Shown piece after piece: positions 32,982 to 41,362 of a DNA stretch of 64,000 nucleotides (positions are counted from its first letter, which is position 1; the number at the start of each line of letters is the position of its first letter). Made by a program: the position numbers and the translations under genes. The stretch lies in assembly GCF_003462685.1 (NCBI RefSeq), contig NZ_QRVE01000007.1, forward strand, positions 29,543 to 93,542, written 5' to 3'. The DNA comes from Collinsella sp. AF23-4AC. GTDB taxonomy: Bacteria; Actinomycetota; Coriobacteriia; Coriobacteriales; Coriobacteriaceae. Under the pieces are notes generated by a model that saw nothing but the letters and a program-made list of their open reading frames with translations, was not told the DNA's origin and ran no database searches.

Positions 32982-35576
32982 TTGAAGCTCATCATCGCCG
33001 AGAAAAACGACGCCGCGCGTCAGATCGCCGAGCGTCTGTCCACGGGCAAACCCAAAAAGGACAAGGTGTACAACACTGCCATCTACCGTTTTGAGTGGAA
33101 GGGCGAGGAGTGCGTGACCATCGGCCTTGCCGGTCACATCCTGGCGCCCGATTTTTGCGACAGCGTGCTGTTCGATAAAAAGCTGGGCTGGTATTCGGTC
33201 ACGGAGGACGGCGAAATGCTGCCGGCCGACATGCCCGATGGCCTGGCTCGTCCGCCCTACGACACCAAGCGCAAGCCGTTTCTTGCCGACGGTATCTCCA
33301 TCAAGGGCTGGAAGCTCGAGAGCCTGCCCTATCTCACCTGGGCGCCCGTCATTAAGCTGCCGGCCGAGAAAGAACTCATTCGTTCGCTCAAGAACCTCGC
33401 TAAAAAGTCCGACAGCGTCATCATTGCCACGGACTTCGATCGCGAGGGCGAGCTGATTGGCTCGGACGCTCTCAACAAGGTGCGCGAGGTGGCGCCCGAC
33501 TTGCCGGTCGCCCGCGCCCAGTATTCTTCGTTTACCAAGGCCGAGATCACGCAGGCCTTCGATAATCTTGTCTCGCTCGACCAGAATCTGGCCGACGCCG
33601 GCGAGAGCCGCCAGCACATCGACCTCATTTGGGGTGCGGTGCTCACGCGCTACCTGACGCTCGCCAAGTTTGGCGGCTTTGGCAACGTGCGCTCCGCCGG
33701 CCGCGTGCAGACGCCGACGCTCGCCCTGGTGGTCGAGCGCGAACGCGAACGCATGGCGTTTGTGCCTGAGGACTATTGGCAGATTCGCGGCATGGGTGCC
33801 GCTCAGGGTGCTGCCGAGGACGATCGCTTTAAGATCGCGCACAAGACGGCGCGTTTTACCGACAAAGATGCTGCCGAGACGGCGTACGGCCACGTTGACG
33901 GCGCTACGACGGCAACCGTCGCCGCGGTGACCAAGCGCTCCCGCAAGCAGCAGCCGCCCACGCCGTTTGCGACGACCTCGCTGCAGGCCGCCGCCGCGGC
34001 CGAGGGCATCTCGCCTGCGCGTACGATGCGCATCGCCGAGTCCCTCTACATGGCGGGCCTCATCAGCTATCCGCGTGTCGACAACACCGTGTACCCTGCG
34101 ACACTCGATCTGGGCGCCGTGGTGAGCGACCTGGCAAAGATCAACCCGGCGCTGGCGCCCGTGTGCAAAAAGGTGCTCGCCGGCCCCATGAAGCCCACGC
34201 GCGGCAAAGTCGAGACCACCGACCACCCGCCCATCTACCCCACGGGCGAGGGCGATCCGTCCACGCTCGACGGCGGCCAGCGCAAGCTCTACGACCTCAT
34301 CGCCCGCCGCTTCCTGGCGACGCTCATGGGTCCCGCGACCATCGAGAACACCAAGCTCGAGCTCGACGTGAACGGTGAGCCGTTCGTGGCTTCGGGCGAT
34401 GTGCTCGTGACCCCGGGTTTCCGCGAGGCGTACCCGTACGGACTCAAACGCGACGAGCAGATGCCGCCGCTGGAGCAGGGCGACACGGTCGACGTGTTCG
34501 ACATTAAGCTTGAGGCCAAGCAGACCGAGCCGCCCGCGCGCTACAGTCAGGGCAAGCTCGTGCAGGAGATGGAGAAGCGCGGCCTGGGTACCAAGTCCAC
34601 GCGCGCGAGCATCATCGAGCGCCTGTACGCCGTGCGTTACCTCAAAAACGATCCCGTGGAGCCGAGCCAGCTGGGCATCGCCATCATCGACGCGCTGACG
34701 CAGTTTGCCCCGCGCATCACGAGCCCCGATATGACCAGCGAGCTCGACGGCGACATGACTCGCGTCGAGCGCGGCGAGGACACCGAAGAGCATGTCGTGA
34801 CGCACTCGCGTGCGCTGCTGGCCGGCGTGCTCGACGAGCTGCTCAAGCATACGCAGGAGCTCGGCGACGCCATCAGCGACGCCGTCACGGCCGATGCGCG
34901 CGTGGGCGCCTGCCCCAAGTGCGGCAAGGACCTGGTTATGAAGACGAGCGCCAAGACCCGCGGCAGCTTCATTGGCTGCATGGGCTGGCCCGACTGCGAC
35001 GTGACCTATCCGGTGCCGAGCGGCGTCAAGGTGAGCCCGCTCGAGGGCGAGGCCGCCGTGTGCCCCGAGTGCGGTGCGCCGCGCATCAAGTGTCAGCCGT
35101 TCCGCCAGAAGGCTTTCGAGATTTGCGTGAACCCGACGTGCCCCACCAACTACGAGCCCGACCTTAAAGTGGGCGAGTGCAAGGTGTGTGCCGAGGCCGG
35201 ACGCCATGGCGACCTGATCGCGCACAAGAGCGAGAAGAGCGGCAAGCGCTTTATCCGCTGCACCAACTATGATGACTGCGGCGTGAGCTATCCGCTGCCG
35301 GCGCGTGGCAAGCTCGAGGCGACGGGCGAGACCTGTCCCGAGTGCGGCGCCCCCATCGTGGTGGTCAACACGGCGCGCGGTCCGTGGCGTATCTGCGTCA
35401 ACATGGACTGCCCGACCAAGGAGAAGAAGCCCGCCCGCGGCCGCAAGACCACAACCAAGGCGAGCACGGCAAAGAAGACGACGGCGGCCAAGAAGACGAC
35501 GGCTAAGAAAGCCACTGCCGCCAAGAAGACGACCGCGAAGAAGTCGACTGCCAAGAAAGCAGCCGCCGACAAGTAA
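32982..35576 (+). CDS. Type IA DNA topoisomerase (archaeal-type topoisomerase I)
   Basis: An 864-residue type IA enzyme starting with the TOPRIM domain (MKLIIAEKNDAARQIAERL; acidic triad in ATDFDREGE). The active-site Tyr is in GLISYPRVDNT (about residue 363). Three or more zinc ribbons follow (CPKCGKDL, CPECGAPR, CKVCAEAG, CPECGAPI). The last ~50 residues are a Lys/Ala/Thr-rich repeat tail like histone H1. TTG at 32982 is preceded by ATAGGAG. It relaxes negative supercoils. The layout is closer to archaeal topoisomerase I than to standard bacterial TopA. Confidence 0.9.
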   Translation: MKLIIAEKNDAARQIAERLSTGKPKKDKVYNTAIYRFEWKGEECVTIGLAGHILAPDFCDSVLFDKKLGWYSVTEDGEMLPADMPDGLARPPYDTKRKPFLADGISIKGWKLESLPYLTWAPVIKLPAEKELIRSLKNLAKKSDSVIIATDFDREGELIGSDALNKVREVAPDLPVARAQYSSFTKAEITQAFDNLVSLDQNLADAGESRQHIDLIWGAVLTRYLTLAKFGGFGNVRSAGRVQTPTLALVVERERERMAFVPEDYWQIRGMGAAQGAAEDDRFKIAHKTARFTDKDAAETAYGHVDGATTATVAAVTKRSRKQQPPTPFATTSLQAAAAAEGISPARTMRIAESLYMAGLISYPRVDNTVYPATLDLGAVVSDLAKINPALAPVCKKVLAGPMKPTRGKVETTDHPPIYPTGEGDPSTLDGGQRKLYDLIARRFLATLMGPATIENTKLELDVNGEPFVASGDVLVTPGFREAYPYGLKRDEQMPPLEQGDTVDVFDIKLEAKQTEPPARYSQGKLVQEMEKRGLGTKSTRASIIERLYAVRYLKNDPVEPSQLGIAIIDALTQFAPRITSPDMTSELDGDMTRVERGEDTEEHVVTHSRALLAGVLDELLKHTQELGDAISDAVTADARVGACPKCGKDLVMKTSAKTRGSFIGCMGWPDCDVTYPVPSGVKVSPLEGEAAVCPECGAPRIKCQPFRQKAFEICVNPTCPTNYEPDLKVGECKVCAEAGRHGDLIAHKSEKSGKRFIRCTNYDDCGVSYPLPARGKLEATGETCPECGAPIVVVNTARGPWRICVNMDCPTKEKKPARGRKTTTKASTAKKTTAAKKTTAKKATAAKKTTAKKSTAKKAAADK

Positions 35577-35598
35577 CGGCGCAGTCGAAACAGTGCCC

Positions 35599-35638
35599 AA
35601 AAAACGAGCGAGGGTCCCATGATCCTCGCTCGTTTTTT
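35599..35638. terminator. Strong bidirectional terminator
   Basis: A 15-bp perfect stem (AAAAAACGAGCGAGG with its complement) and six T on each strand. It lies between the convergent topoisomerase and zinc-ribbon genes and can serve both. Confidence 0.9.
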
Positions 35639-35640
35639 GA

Positions 35641-35698
35641 CCGGCAGTTAGGGACGTTCCTTTTCTGCCGGCAGTTTAGGAACGTCCCTAACTGCCGG
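35641..35698. repeat. Short intergenic repeat, copy 2 (paired inverted form)
   Basis: CCGGCAGTTAGGGACGTTCC at 35641-35660 and its exact complement at 35679-35698 form a 20-bp perfect inverted repeat with an 18-base centre. The right half with part of the centre repeats the stretch at 407-440. Confidence 0.8.
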
Positions 35699-35716
35699 CT
35701 CGGGAACGACAAAGCG

Positions 35717-36700
35717 CTAGTTCACCTCGACAGGCTTGGCGCCGGGATAGCGCTCCTCAAAGTCTAGGCGGTACTTATTGTCATTGGTGCCCGCCACGTT
35801 GTCGCGCGACAGCGGCGCCACGATCTCATTCTTGTGGTCCGCAGGCTTGGCGTATTTCAGGCTGATCTCCCAGGCATCACAGATTGCGTCAATGCGGTGA
35901 TCCAGGTCGTCGTACAGGGCGATGATGTCCTTCCAGGAGCTGTAGTTCTTGGAGCTCGTCGGGACGTCCAGGTCCTCGACGATGTCGTAATACTGCTCGA
36001 TGGTGTCCTCCGTGCGCTCGGCGACGTCGGCGAGATTTTGACGGGTGGTTCGATCCTCTTCCAGATAGTTGCCGTTGAAGTTCTGCGCGCAGCCACGGAC
36101 CTGGCTGTCGAGATCTTCGAGCAGGTCGTAGTATTCGCTCAGTCGGCGGTAGAGGTTCTGCTCGGAGAGCGTTGCTTCGCCGCCATCCTCGTCGTCATCG
36201 TCATCATCGTCGTACAGGCTGTTGGGATCGCCGAGAGGTTTTAGGCCATCGTCGTCGACGTCATGGTGCAGCTTAGCTACCTCGGCAGTCGTCTGCGTGG
36301 CGGCGTTGTCGAAAGGCTTGATCACAAAGAAAACGACCAGGGCGATGATGATCGCCACCAGCACAACGATAACAGCGATAAGCGGCCCGGTGCCGCTCTT
36401 TTTGGGAGCGGGGGTCTGTGGCGAAGCGGGCGCGTATGCGGGAGCCGGCTGCTGTTGGGACGAGCCGCTCGCGACGGGTATGCGCTGCGTGGTCTCGACG
36501 GTCGCGGGGCCTGCGGCGGGGTCGGGGCGATAGGCGAGGGGGTCGTCCGCCTTGGCTTGCGGCGTATCGAGGGAACCGGTCTGCTCAAAAGCGGGCTGGC
36601 TATCGCTCGCGGTTGTTTGCTCAACGGGTGCACCGCACGAGGTGCAGAACTTGGCATCATCTGCAAGAAGTTTGCCGCACGAGGCGCAATACCGAGACAT
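35717..36700 (-). CDS. Zinc-ribbon membrane-anchored protein
   Basis: A 327-residue protein of unknown role. A double CxxC zinc ribbon lies at the start (YCASCGKLL...FCTSCGAPVE). A Pro/Ala/Gln-rich linker leads to one membrane helix at about 100-125, then a long acidic segment with seven consecutive Asp near residue 165 and a helical extracytoplasmic domain to the end. The start at 36700 is set by AAAGGAG. This zinc-ribbon plus single-helix layout is common in Gram-positive bacteria, but the function is not known. Confidence 0.8.
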   Translation of the reverse strand: MSRYCASCGKLLADDAKFCTSCGAPVEQTTASDSQPAFEQTGSLDTPQAKADDPLAYRPDPAAGPATVETTQRIPVASGSSQQQPAPAYAPASPQTPAPKKSGTGPLIAVIVVLVAIIIALVVFFVIKPFDNAATQTTAEVAKLHHDVDDDGLKPLGDPNSLYDDDDDDDEDGGEATLSEQNLYRRLSEYYDLLEDLDSQVRGCAQNFNGNYLEEDRTTRQNLADVAERTEDTIEQYYDIVEDLDVPTSSKNYSSWKDIIALYDDLDHRIDAICDAWEISLKYAKPADHKNEIVAPLSRDNVAGTNDNKYRLDFEERYPGAKPVEVN

Positions 36701-36769
36701 TGCCACTCCTTTCGCCACATTTCAATGCAATACGACGATTATACCCAGCGTCCAAAATTCCCCATCATA

Positions 36770-36836
36770 AGTTGCGGTGAAATAGGGACTGTTTGGCGGT
36801 CTCAGAGCTTCAATCAGTCCTTATTTCACCGCAACT
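36770..36836. repeat. 67-base intergenic palindrome
   Basis: Arms of 22 bases (36770-36791 and 36815-36836) are complementary with a single mismatch. They carry TTGCGGTGAAATA and TATTTCACCGCAA at their outer parts. It lies between divergently transcribed genes and has no T run. It looks like a REP-type or MITE-derived palindrome. Confidence 0.75.
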
Positions 36837-36939
36837 TTGGAAAGGCACCTTTAGCCATTGGGGACGCGCCGAGCACTGGGGTATCATGGCTTGGTTGATA
36901 TATCTGCATTTACGCGCCTTGTAGGAAGGGGCTGCGCCC

Positions 36940-37623
36940 ATGGCTTTTGAGCCCGCTCAACATAGCTTTATCACGCTCGAGGGCGTCGATGGCGCCGGCA
37001 AGTCCACGCAGGCGCGCCTGCTTGCCCGCGCGTTCGAACTCGCTGGCTACCAGGTTGTGAGCCTGCGCGAGCCGGGCGGTACCGCCATCAGCGAAAAGAT
37101 CCGTGCTCTGCTGCTCGACCCCGCCAACACGGCGATGGGTGACACCTGCGAGCTGCTGCTCTACGAGGCCGCGCGTGCCCAGCTGGTGCACGAGGTCATC
37201 GCCCCCGCCCTTGCGGCCGGCAAGGTGGTCCTGTGCGACCGTTTCTACGATTCCACGACCTGCTATCAGGCGTTTGCCGATGGCCTCGATCGCCAGATGG
37301 TGTGCGACGCCAACAACCTGGCCGTCGCGGGTACGCACCCGGCGCTCACGCTCGTCTATCACATCACGCCCGAGCAGGCGGCGCTGCGCATGGCCGCCCG
37401 TGGTGCGGCAGACCGCATGGAGGCCAAGGGTATGGCCTTCCAAGAGCGTGTTTACCAGGGATTTTGCGCCATTGCCGCTGAGGAACCAAACCGCGTAAAG
37501 CTCATCGACGCCACCGCGTCCATCGAGGAAGTCTTCGAGAAGACGGTCGAGCAGGTTCGCGCCTACGGCCTCGACATTTCCCAGGACGCCGTCACCGCCG
37601 CGCTTGCCCAGGAGGCCGAGTAA
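36940..37623 (+). CDS. Thymidylate kinase
   Basis: A 227-residue dTMP kinase. The P-loop is EGVDGAGKST, the DRF motif is DRFYDST, and a LID-like segment contains RGAADRMEAKG. It converts dTMP to dTDP. It heads a tmk-holB-ricT row, the order known from Bacillus and other Gram-positive bacteria. Confidence 0.95.
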   Translation: MAFEPAQHSFITLEGVDGAGKSTQARLLARAFELAGYQVVSLREPGGTAISEKIRALLLDPANTAMGDTCELLLYEAARAQLVHEVIAPALAAGKVVLCDRFYDSTTCYQAFADGLDRQMVCDANNLAVAGTHPALTLVYHITPEQAALRMAARGAADRMEAKGMAFQERVYQGFCAIAAEEPNRVKLIDATASIEEVFEKTVEQVRAYGLDISQDAVTAALAQEAE

Positions 37624-37624
37624 C

Positions 37625-38752
37625 ATGGCCCCCGCTCAGGCAAGCCTGCTGGCCAAGCTCGACACCCAAGAGCGCGTGCGCGACTTTTTGACCAATGCCG
37701 TCGCCAGCGGTCGCGCATCGCACGCCTACCTGTTTTTGGGCGCGCCCGGCGCGGGCAAGCTCGACGCCGCGTGGGCGCTCGCCCAAGCCTTCCTGTGTGA
37801 GCAGGATGGCTGCGGCTCATGCGATAGCTGCGTGCGCGTCGCCCGCCATACGCACCCCGACGTGCACTATTACACGCCCGAGAGCGCCACGGGCTACCTC
37901 ATCGCCCAGACCCGCGAGCTGCTCGATGACGTGCCTCTGGCGCCCATCCGTGCCAAGGCCAAGGTCTACATCATCGACCGTGCCGAGCAACTGCGCGCCA
38001 ACACCGCCAACGCACTGCTCAAAACACTCGAGGAGCCGCCCGAGGGCGTTATGTTCATCCTGCTGGGCACCTCGGCAGACGTGATGTTGCCCACCATCGT
38101 GAGCCGCTGCCAGTGCGTGCCGTTTCGGCTGGTATCGCCCACCGTCGCCGCGCAGGCTGTGAGTCGCGCCACCGGTCAGGACCCTGCGCGTTGCCGCATG
38201 GTCGTCGCCGTAGCGGGAAGCCCCACGCGTGGCATCGAGTTCCTCAAGAGCGCCGAGCGCCAGGACGCCCGCCGTCAGATGGTCCGCGCCATCGATTCGC
38301 TTATCGCCGCCGACGAGGCCGACGTGCTCAGTCGCGCCAAGTCACTCATCGTCGCCGTTAAGGCGCCGCTCGCCGAGGTCAAGTCCACGCAGGAAAAGGT
38401 ACTCGAGCAAAACGCCGATTACCTGTCGCGTGGAGCATTGAAGCAGCTTGAGGACCGCAACAAGCGCGAACTCAACGCGCGCGAGCGTTCGGGTATCATG
38501 GAAGCGCTGGCGAGCGCGCGGACGCTCATGCGCGACGTGCTGCTGACGCTTCAGGACGAGGCGGCCGACGTGGTGAACGAAGACGTGCGCGACACGATCG
38601 GTCGGCTTGCCGCCGCGACCAATGTTGCGGGTGCCACGCGGGCGCTCGAGGCAGTCGCGACCGCGGAGCGCAACATCGCCAGAAACGTTACTCCCCAGCT
38701 GGCCATCGAGGTCATGCTGTTCGATATCAGGAAGGCACTGAAATGCCGTTAG
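37625..38752 (+). CDS. DNA polymerase III delta-prime subunit (HolB-like)
   Basis: A 375-residue clamp-loader AAA+ protein. The Walker A region is GAPGAGKL, with Leu where an ATPase would have Thr/Ser, in line with delta-prime subunits that do not hydrolyse ATP. The zinc module is CEQDGCGSCDSC. LLKTLEEPPEGVMFILL is the family's sensor region. ATG at 37625 is one base after the tmk stop. It overlaps the ricT start by 10 bases. Confidence 0.9.
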   Translation: MAPAQASLLAKLDTQERVRDFLTNAVASGRASHAYLFLGAPGAGKLDAAWALAQAFLCEQDGCGSCDSCVRVARHTHPDVHYYTPESATGYLIAQTRELLDDVPLAPIRAKAKVYIIDRAEQLRANTANALLKTLEEPPEGVMFILLGTSADVMLPTIVSRCQCVPFRLVSPTVAAQAVSRATGQDPARCRMVVAVAGSPTRGIEFLKSAERQDARRQMVRAIDSLIAADEADVLSRAKSLIVAVKAPLAEVKSTQEKVLEQNADYLSRGALKQLEDRNKRELNARERSGIMEALASARTLMRDVLLTLQDEAADVVNEDVRDTIGRLAAATNVAGATRALEAVATAERNIARNVTPQLAIEVMLFDIRKALKCR

Positions 38753-40443
38753 TCGTACCCGTTAAGTTTACCTATGCCTCGCGCGACCTGTGGTTCGATC
38801 CGCAGGATCTGGATATCCTCGAGGCCGATTATGCCATTTGCTCCACCGAGCGCGGAACCGAGATCGGCCTGGTCACGGCCGATCCCTTCGAGGTGCCGCA
38901 AGATGAGATCGGTCAGCCGCTCAAGCCCGTGCTGCGTGTGGCGAGCGACATCGACCTGCAGCTTGCCGACGACCTGGCCATCCAGGGCGACGAGGCCATG
39001 GTCGACTTCCGCCGCCTGGTCAAGGAGCTCGACCTCGAGATGAAGCCGGTCGGCGTCGAGTACCTGTTTGGCGGCGAGAAGGCCGTGTTCTACTTTGCGG
39101 CCGAGGAGCGCGTCGATTTTCGTCAGCTCGTCAAGGACCTGTCCTCGACGCTGCACATTCGCGTCGACATGCGCCAGATCGGCGTGCGCGACGAGACCCG
39201 CCTGGTGGGCGGCTATGCCCAGTGCGGCCAGGAGCTCTGTTGCACGCGCTTTGGCGGACAGTTTGAGCCCGTCTCGATTCGCATGGCAAAAGAGCAGGAC
39301 CTACCGCTCAACTCGTCCAAGATCAGCGGCGTTTGCGGCCGCCTGATGTGCTGCCTGCGCTATGAGTTCGAGGCCTACAAGGACTTTAAGAGCCGTGCGC
39401 CCAAAAAGAAGACGCTCATCGATACGCCGCTCGGCAAGGCGCGTATCCAGGAATATGACACGCCGCGCGAGCAGCTGGTGTTGCGTCTGGAGAACGGCAA
39501 GGTCTTTAAGGTCAACTTGGCCGATATGACGTGCTCTGAGGGCTGCAAGAAGAAGGCCGCCGAGCAGGGCTGCAACTGCCGCCCCGACTGCGTGACGCGT
39601 GACGTGCTCGAGCGCATCGAGTCGCCCGAGATGCGCCTGGCGCTCATGGAGCTCGATCGCGAGAACGGCGTCGACGTGGGCGATGGCCTGTCGAGTGCCG
39701 ACCGTCTGGCCGGCACGTCGATGCCCAAGCGCCGTCGTCGCGATGCCGATTCCGATACCCGCGCTGCTCAGAGCCAGGTCGAGGGCCGTGGCCGTGGAAA
39801 GGGCCGCGGCAAGGCCGAGGCACCCGAGGCCGAGGAGGCCGCCGGTGGCCGTCGTCGTCGCAAGCGCGCGGGCTCGGGCGATTCTACCGAGGCTGCAGCC
39901 GCGGGCAAGAACGCCTCTCGCGAGCGCGAGGTTCAGCAGCCCCAGCAGCAGAATCGCGGCGGTGGCATGAACCCCACGCGTCGTCGCCGCCGTCATCTGT
40001 CGAGCGAGGAGCGCGAGGACGCCTTCCGCGCCGCAGCTGCTCGCGAGGCCGGTGCCGCTTCCAAGGGCCCCTCGGCCTCCGATACGCCTGCCGACAAGGG
40101 CGGCAAGTCACGTGGCGAGGAGGAGCGCGCGCCGCGTCCGCGCTGTCGCCATTCCTCGGGCGCGCAACAGAAGCCCTCAGTGCCCTCCGTGGCCGATCAG
40201 GTCTCGGATGGCGAGGTCAAGGTCACGCGCCGTCGTCCCGGAGATGGCGGGGGAGCGGCTGCTAAGGCTTCGCGTGGCGCGGCTCGCGACGAGCGCGAGC
40301 CGCGCGAGGATCGCGGTGGCGAGGGCTCGGCCGACCAGGGTCAAAAGCGCCGTCGCCGTCGCCGTTCCCGCAAGCCGCGTCAAGATGGCGGCGAGGGCTC
40401 GACCCCGTCTTCGTCCACACCACAACCGCCCGCCGGCGAATAA
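38743..40443 (+). CDS. PSP1-domain protein (RicT/YaaT-like) with long basic tail
   Basis: A 566-residue protein. The N-terminal ~300 residues are a PSP1 domain with the Cys-rich GGYAQCGQELCCTRFGGQF and GVCGRLMCCLRYEFEAYK segments that in RicT help hold Fe-S clusters. Bacillus RicT works with RicA and RicF in RNase Y-dependent mRNA processing. The last ~260 residues are low-complexity, rich in Arg, Gly, Ala and Glu, with repeated RRRR blocks, like the tails of RNase E scaffolds. Its start overlaps holB, so translation is coupled. Confidence 0.88.
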   Translation: MPLVVPVKFTYASRDLWFDPQDLDILEADYAICSTERGTEIGLVTADPFEVPQDEIGQPLKPVLRVASDIDLQLADDLAIQGDEAMVDFRRLVKELDLEMKPVGVEYLFGGEKAVFYFAAEERVDFRQLVKDLSSTLHIRVDMRQIGVRDETRLVGGYAQCGQELCCTRFGGQFEPVSIRMAKEQDLPLNSSKISGVCGRLMCCLRYEFEAYKDFKSRAPKKKTLIDTPLGKARIQEYDTPREQLVLRLENGKVFKVNLADMTCSEGCKKKAAEQGCNCRPDCVTRDVLERIESPEMRLALMELDRENGVDVGDGLSSADRLAGTSMPKRRRRDADSDTRAAQSQVEGRGRGKGRGKAEAPEAEEAAGGRRRRKRAGSGDSTEAAAAGKNASREREVQQPQQQNRGGGMNPTRRRRRHLSSEEREDAFRAAAAREAGAASKGPSASDTPADKGGKSRGEEERAPRPRCRHSSGAQQKPSVPSVADQVSDGEVKVTRRRPGDGGGAAAKASRGAARDEREPREDRGGEGSADQGQKRRRRRRSRKPRQDGGEGSTPSSSTPQPPAGE

Positions 40444-40506
40444 CGCCCGCGAGCGGATTTAGCCCGCCTTGCCCCGAGCGCATCGGGGTATCATAGCGCC
40501 GAATCA

Positions 40507-40542
40507 ACAACCCTCCCTGCGACCGAACGTAGGGAGGGTTGT
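40507..40542 (+). promoter_or_regulatory. Hairpin covering the comFC ribosome binding site
   Basis: ACAACCCTCCCT pairs perfectly with AGGGAGGGTTGT over 12 bp. The right arm contains the AGGGAGG ribosome binding site of the next gene, which would be hidden in the fold. No T run follows, so termination is less likely than translational control. Confidence 0.6.
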
Positions 40543-40545
40543 GTC

Positions 40546-41352
40546 TTGAAGAGCCATCTGAACATATTGAGCTGTCTGCAGGGTGCCGGTGCCCTACCGT
40601 TTGCGGACGAATTACTACCGTTTGCCGAGCGGGCGGCACACGAGGCGCTCGAGGCATTGTCGCCAACACGATGTGCCGGCTGCGAGCGCGCCGGTGCGCT
40701 TATTTGCCAAGACTGTCTGGCCGCGCTCACGCTCATCGACCCACGTCATAGCTGTACCCGATGCGGCGCCCCGTTTGGGGATTTGCTGTGCACTGAGTGT
40801 TCGGTCGAGGGCACGTCCTCGGCAATGTCGGAGGCGCTCGACCGCTGCCTGGCGTGCGCCGTCTATGCGCATCCGCTGCCGCGCATCATTAAAGCTTACA
40901 AGGACGCGGGCGAGCGACGTCTGGCTCCGTATCTGGCGGAGCTGCTCTACGACACCGCCCTGCATGCCCAGGTCGTAGCTCCCGAACGCTTAGGAGGTGT
41001 GCTGTCCGGTGCGGATGCGGTGGTGTTTGTGCCTGCGACGGCGGCAGCGTTTCGGCGGCGTGGTTTTGATCATATGGAGGCTATTGCGCGCCCATTTTGC
41101 GAGCTGTCGGGTGTTCCCCTGCTCGATGCTCTCGTCAAGTACGGGCATGGCGACCAGCGCGAACTCGGTCGTGAGGAGCGCCGCGAGCGTGCCCAAGGCA
41201 TGTACGAGACGGTTGAGGACGTGCACGGCCGCCGCCTGCTGCTTATCGATGACGTTATCACCACGGGTGCGACGATGGCCGCGGCTTCGGCGGAACTCAA
41301 GCGCGCCGGCGCCGCAGCAGTCGATGGCCTCGCTATCGCACGCGTTTGGTAG
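40546..41352 (+). CDS. ComFC-like phosphoribosyltransferase-fold protein
   Basis: A 268-residue ComF/GntX family protein. An N-terminal zinc finger (CAGCERAGALICQDC, then CTRCGAPFG...LCTEC) is followed by the phosphoribosyltransferase domain with the PRPP loop LLLIDDVITTGATM. In competent bacteria ComFC supports DNA uptake. TTG at 40546 is set by AGGGAGG 8 bases upstream. No other com genes are near. Confidence 0.88.
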   Translation: MKSHLNILSCLQGAGALPFADELLPFAERAAHEALEALSPTRCAGCERAGALICQDCLAALTLIDPRHSCTRCGAPFGDLLCTECSVEGTSSAMSEALDRCLACAVYAHPLPRIIKAYKDAGERRLAPYLAELLYDTALHAQVVAPERLGGVLSGADAVVFVPATAAAFRRRGFDHMEAIARPFCELSGVPLLDALVKYGHGDQRELGREERRERAQGMYETVEDVHGRRLLLIDDVITTGATMAAASAELKRAGAAAVDGLAIARVW

Positions 41353-41362
41353 GGGTGGTTTT

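Noticed and set aside
32238..35600. Very long open frame opposite the topoisomerase gene
   Set aside because: It mirrors a strongly supported gene; composition is typical of an antisense shadow in high-GC DNA.
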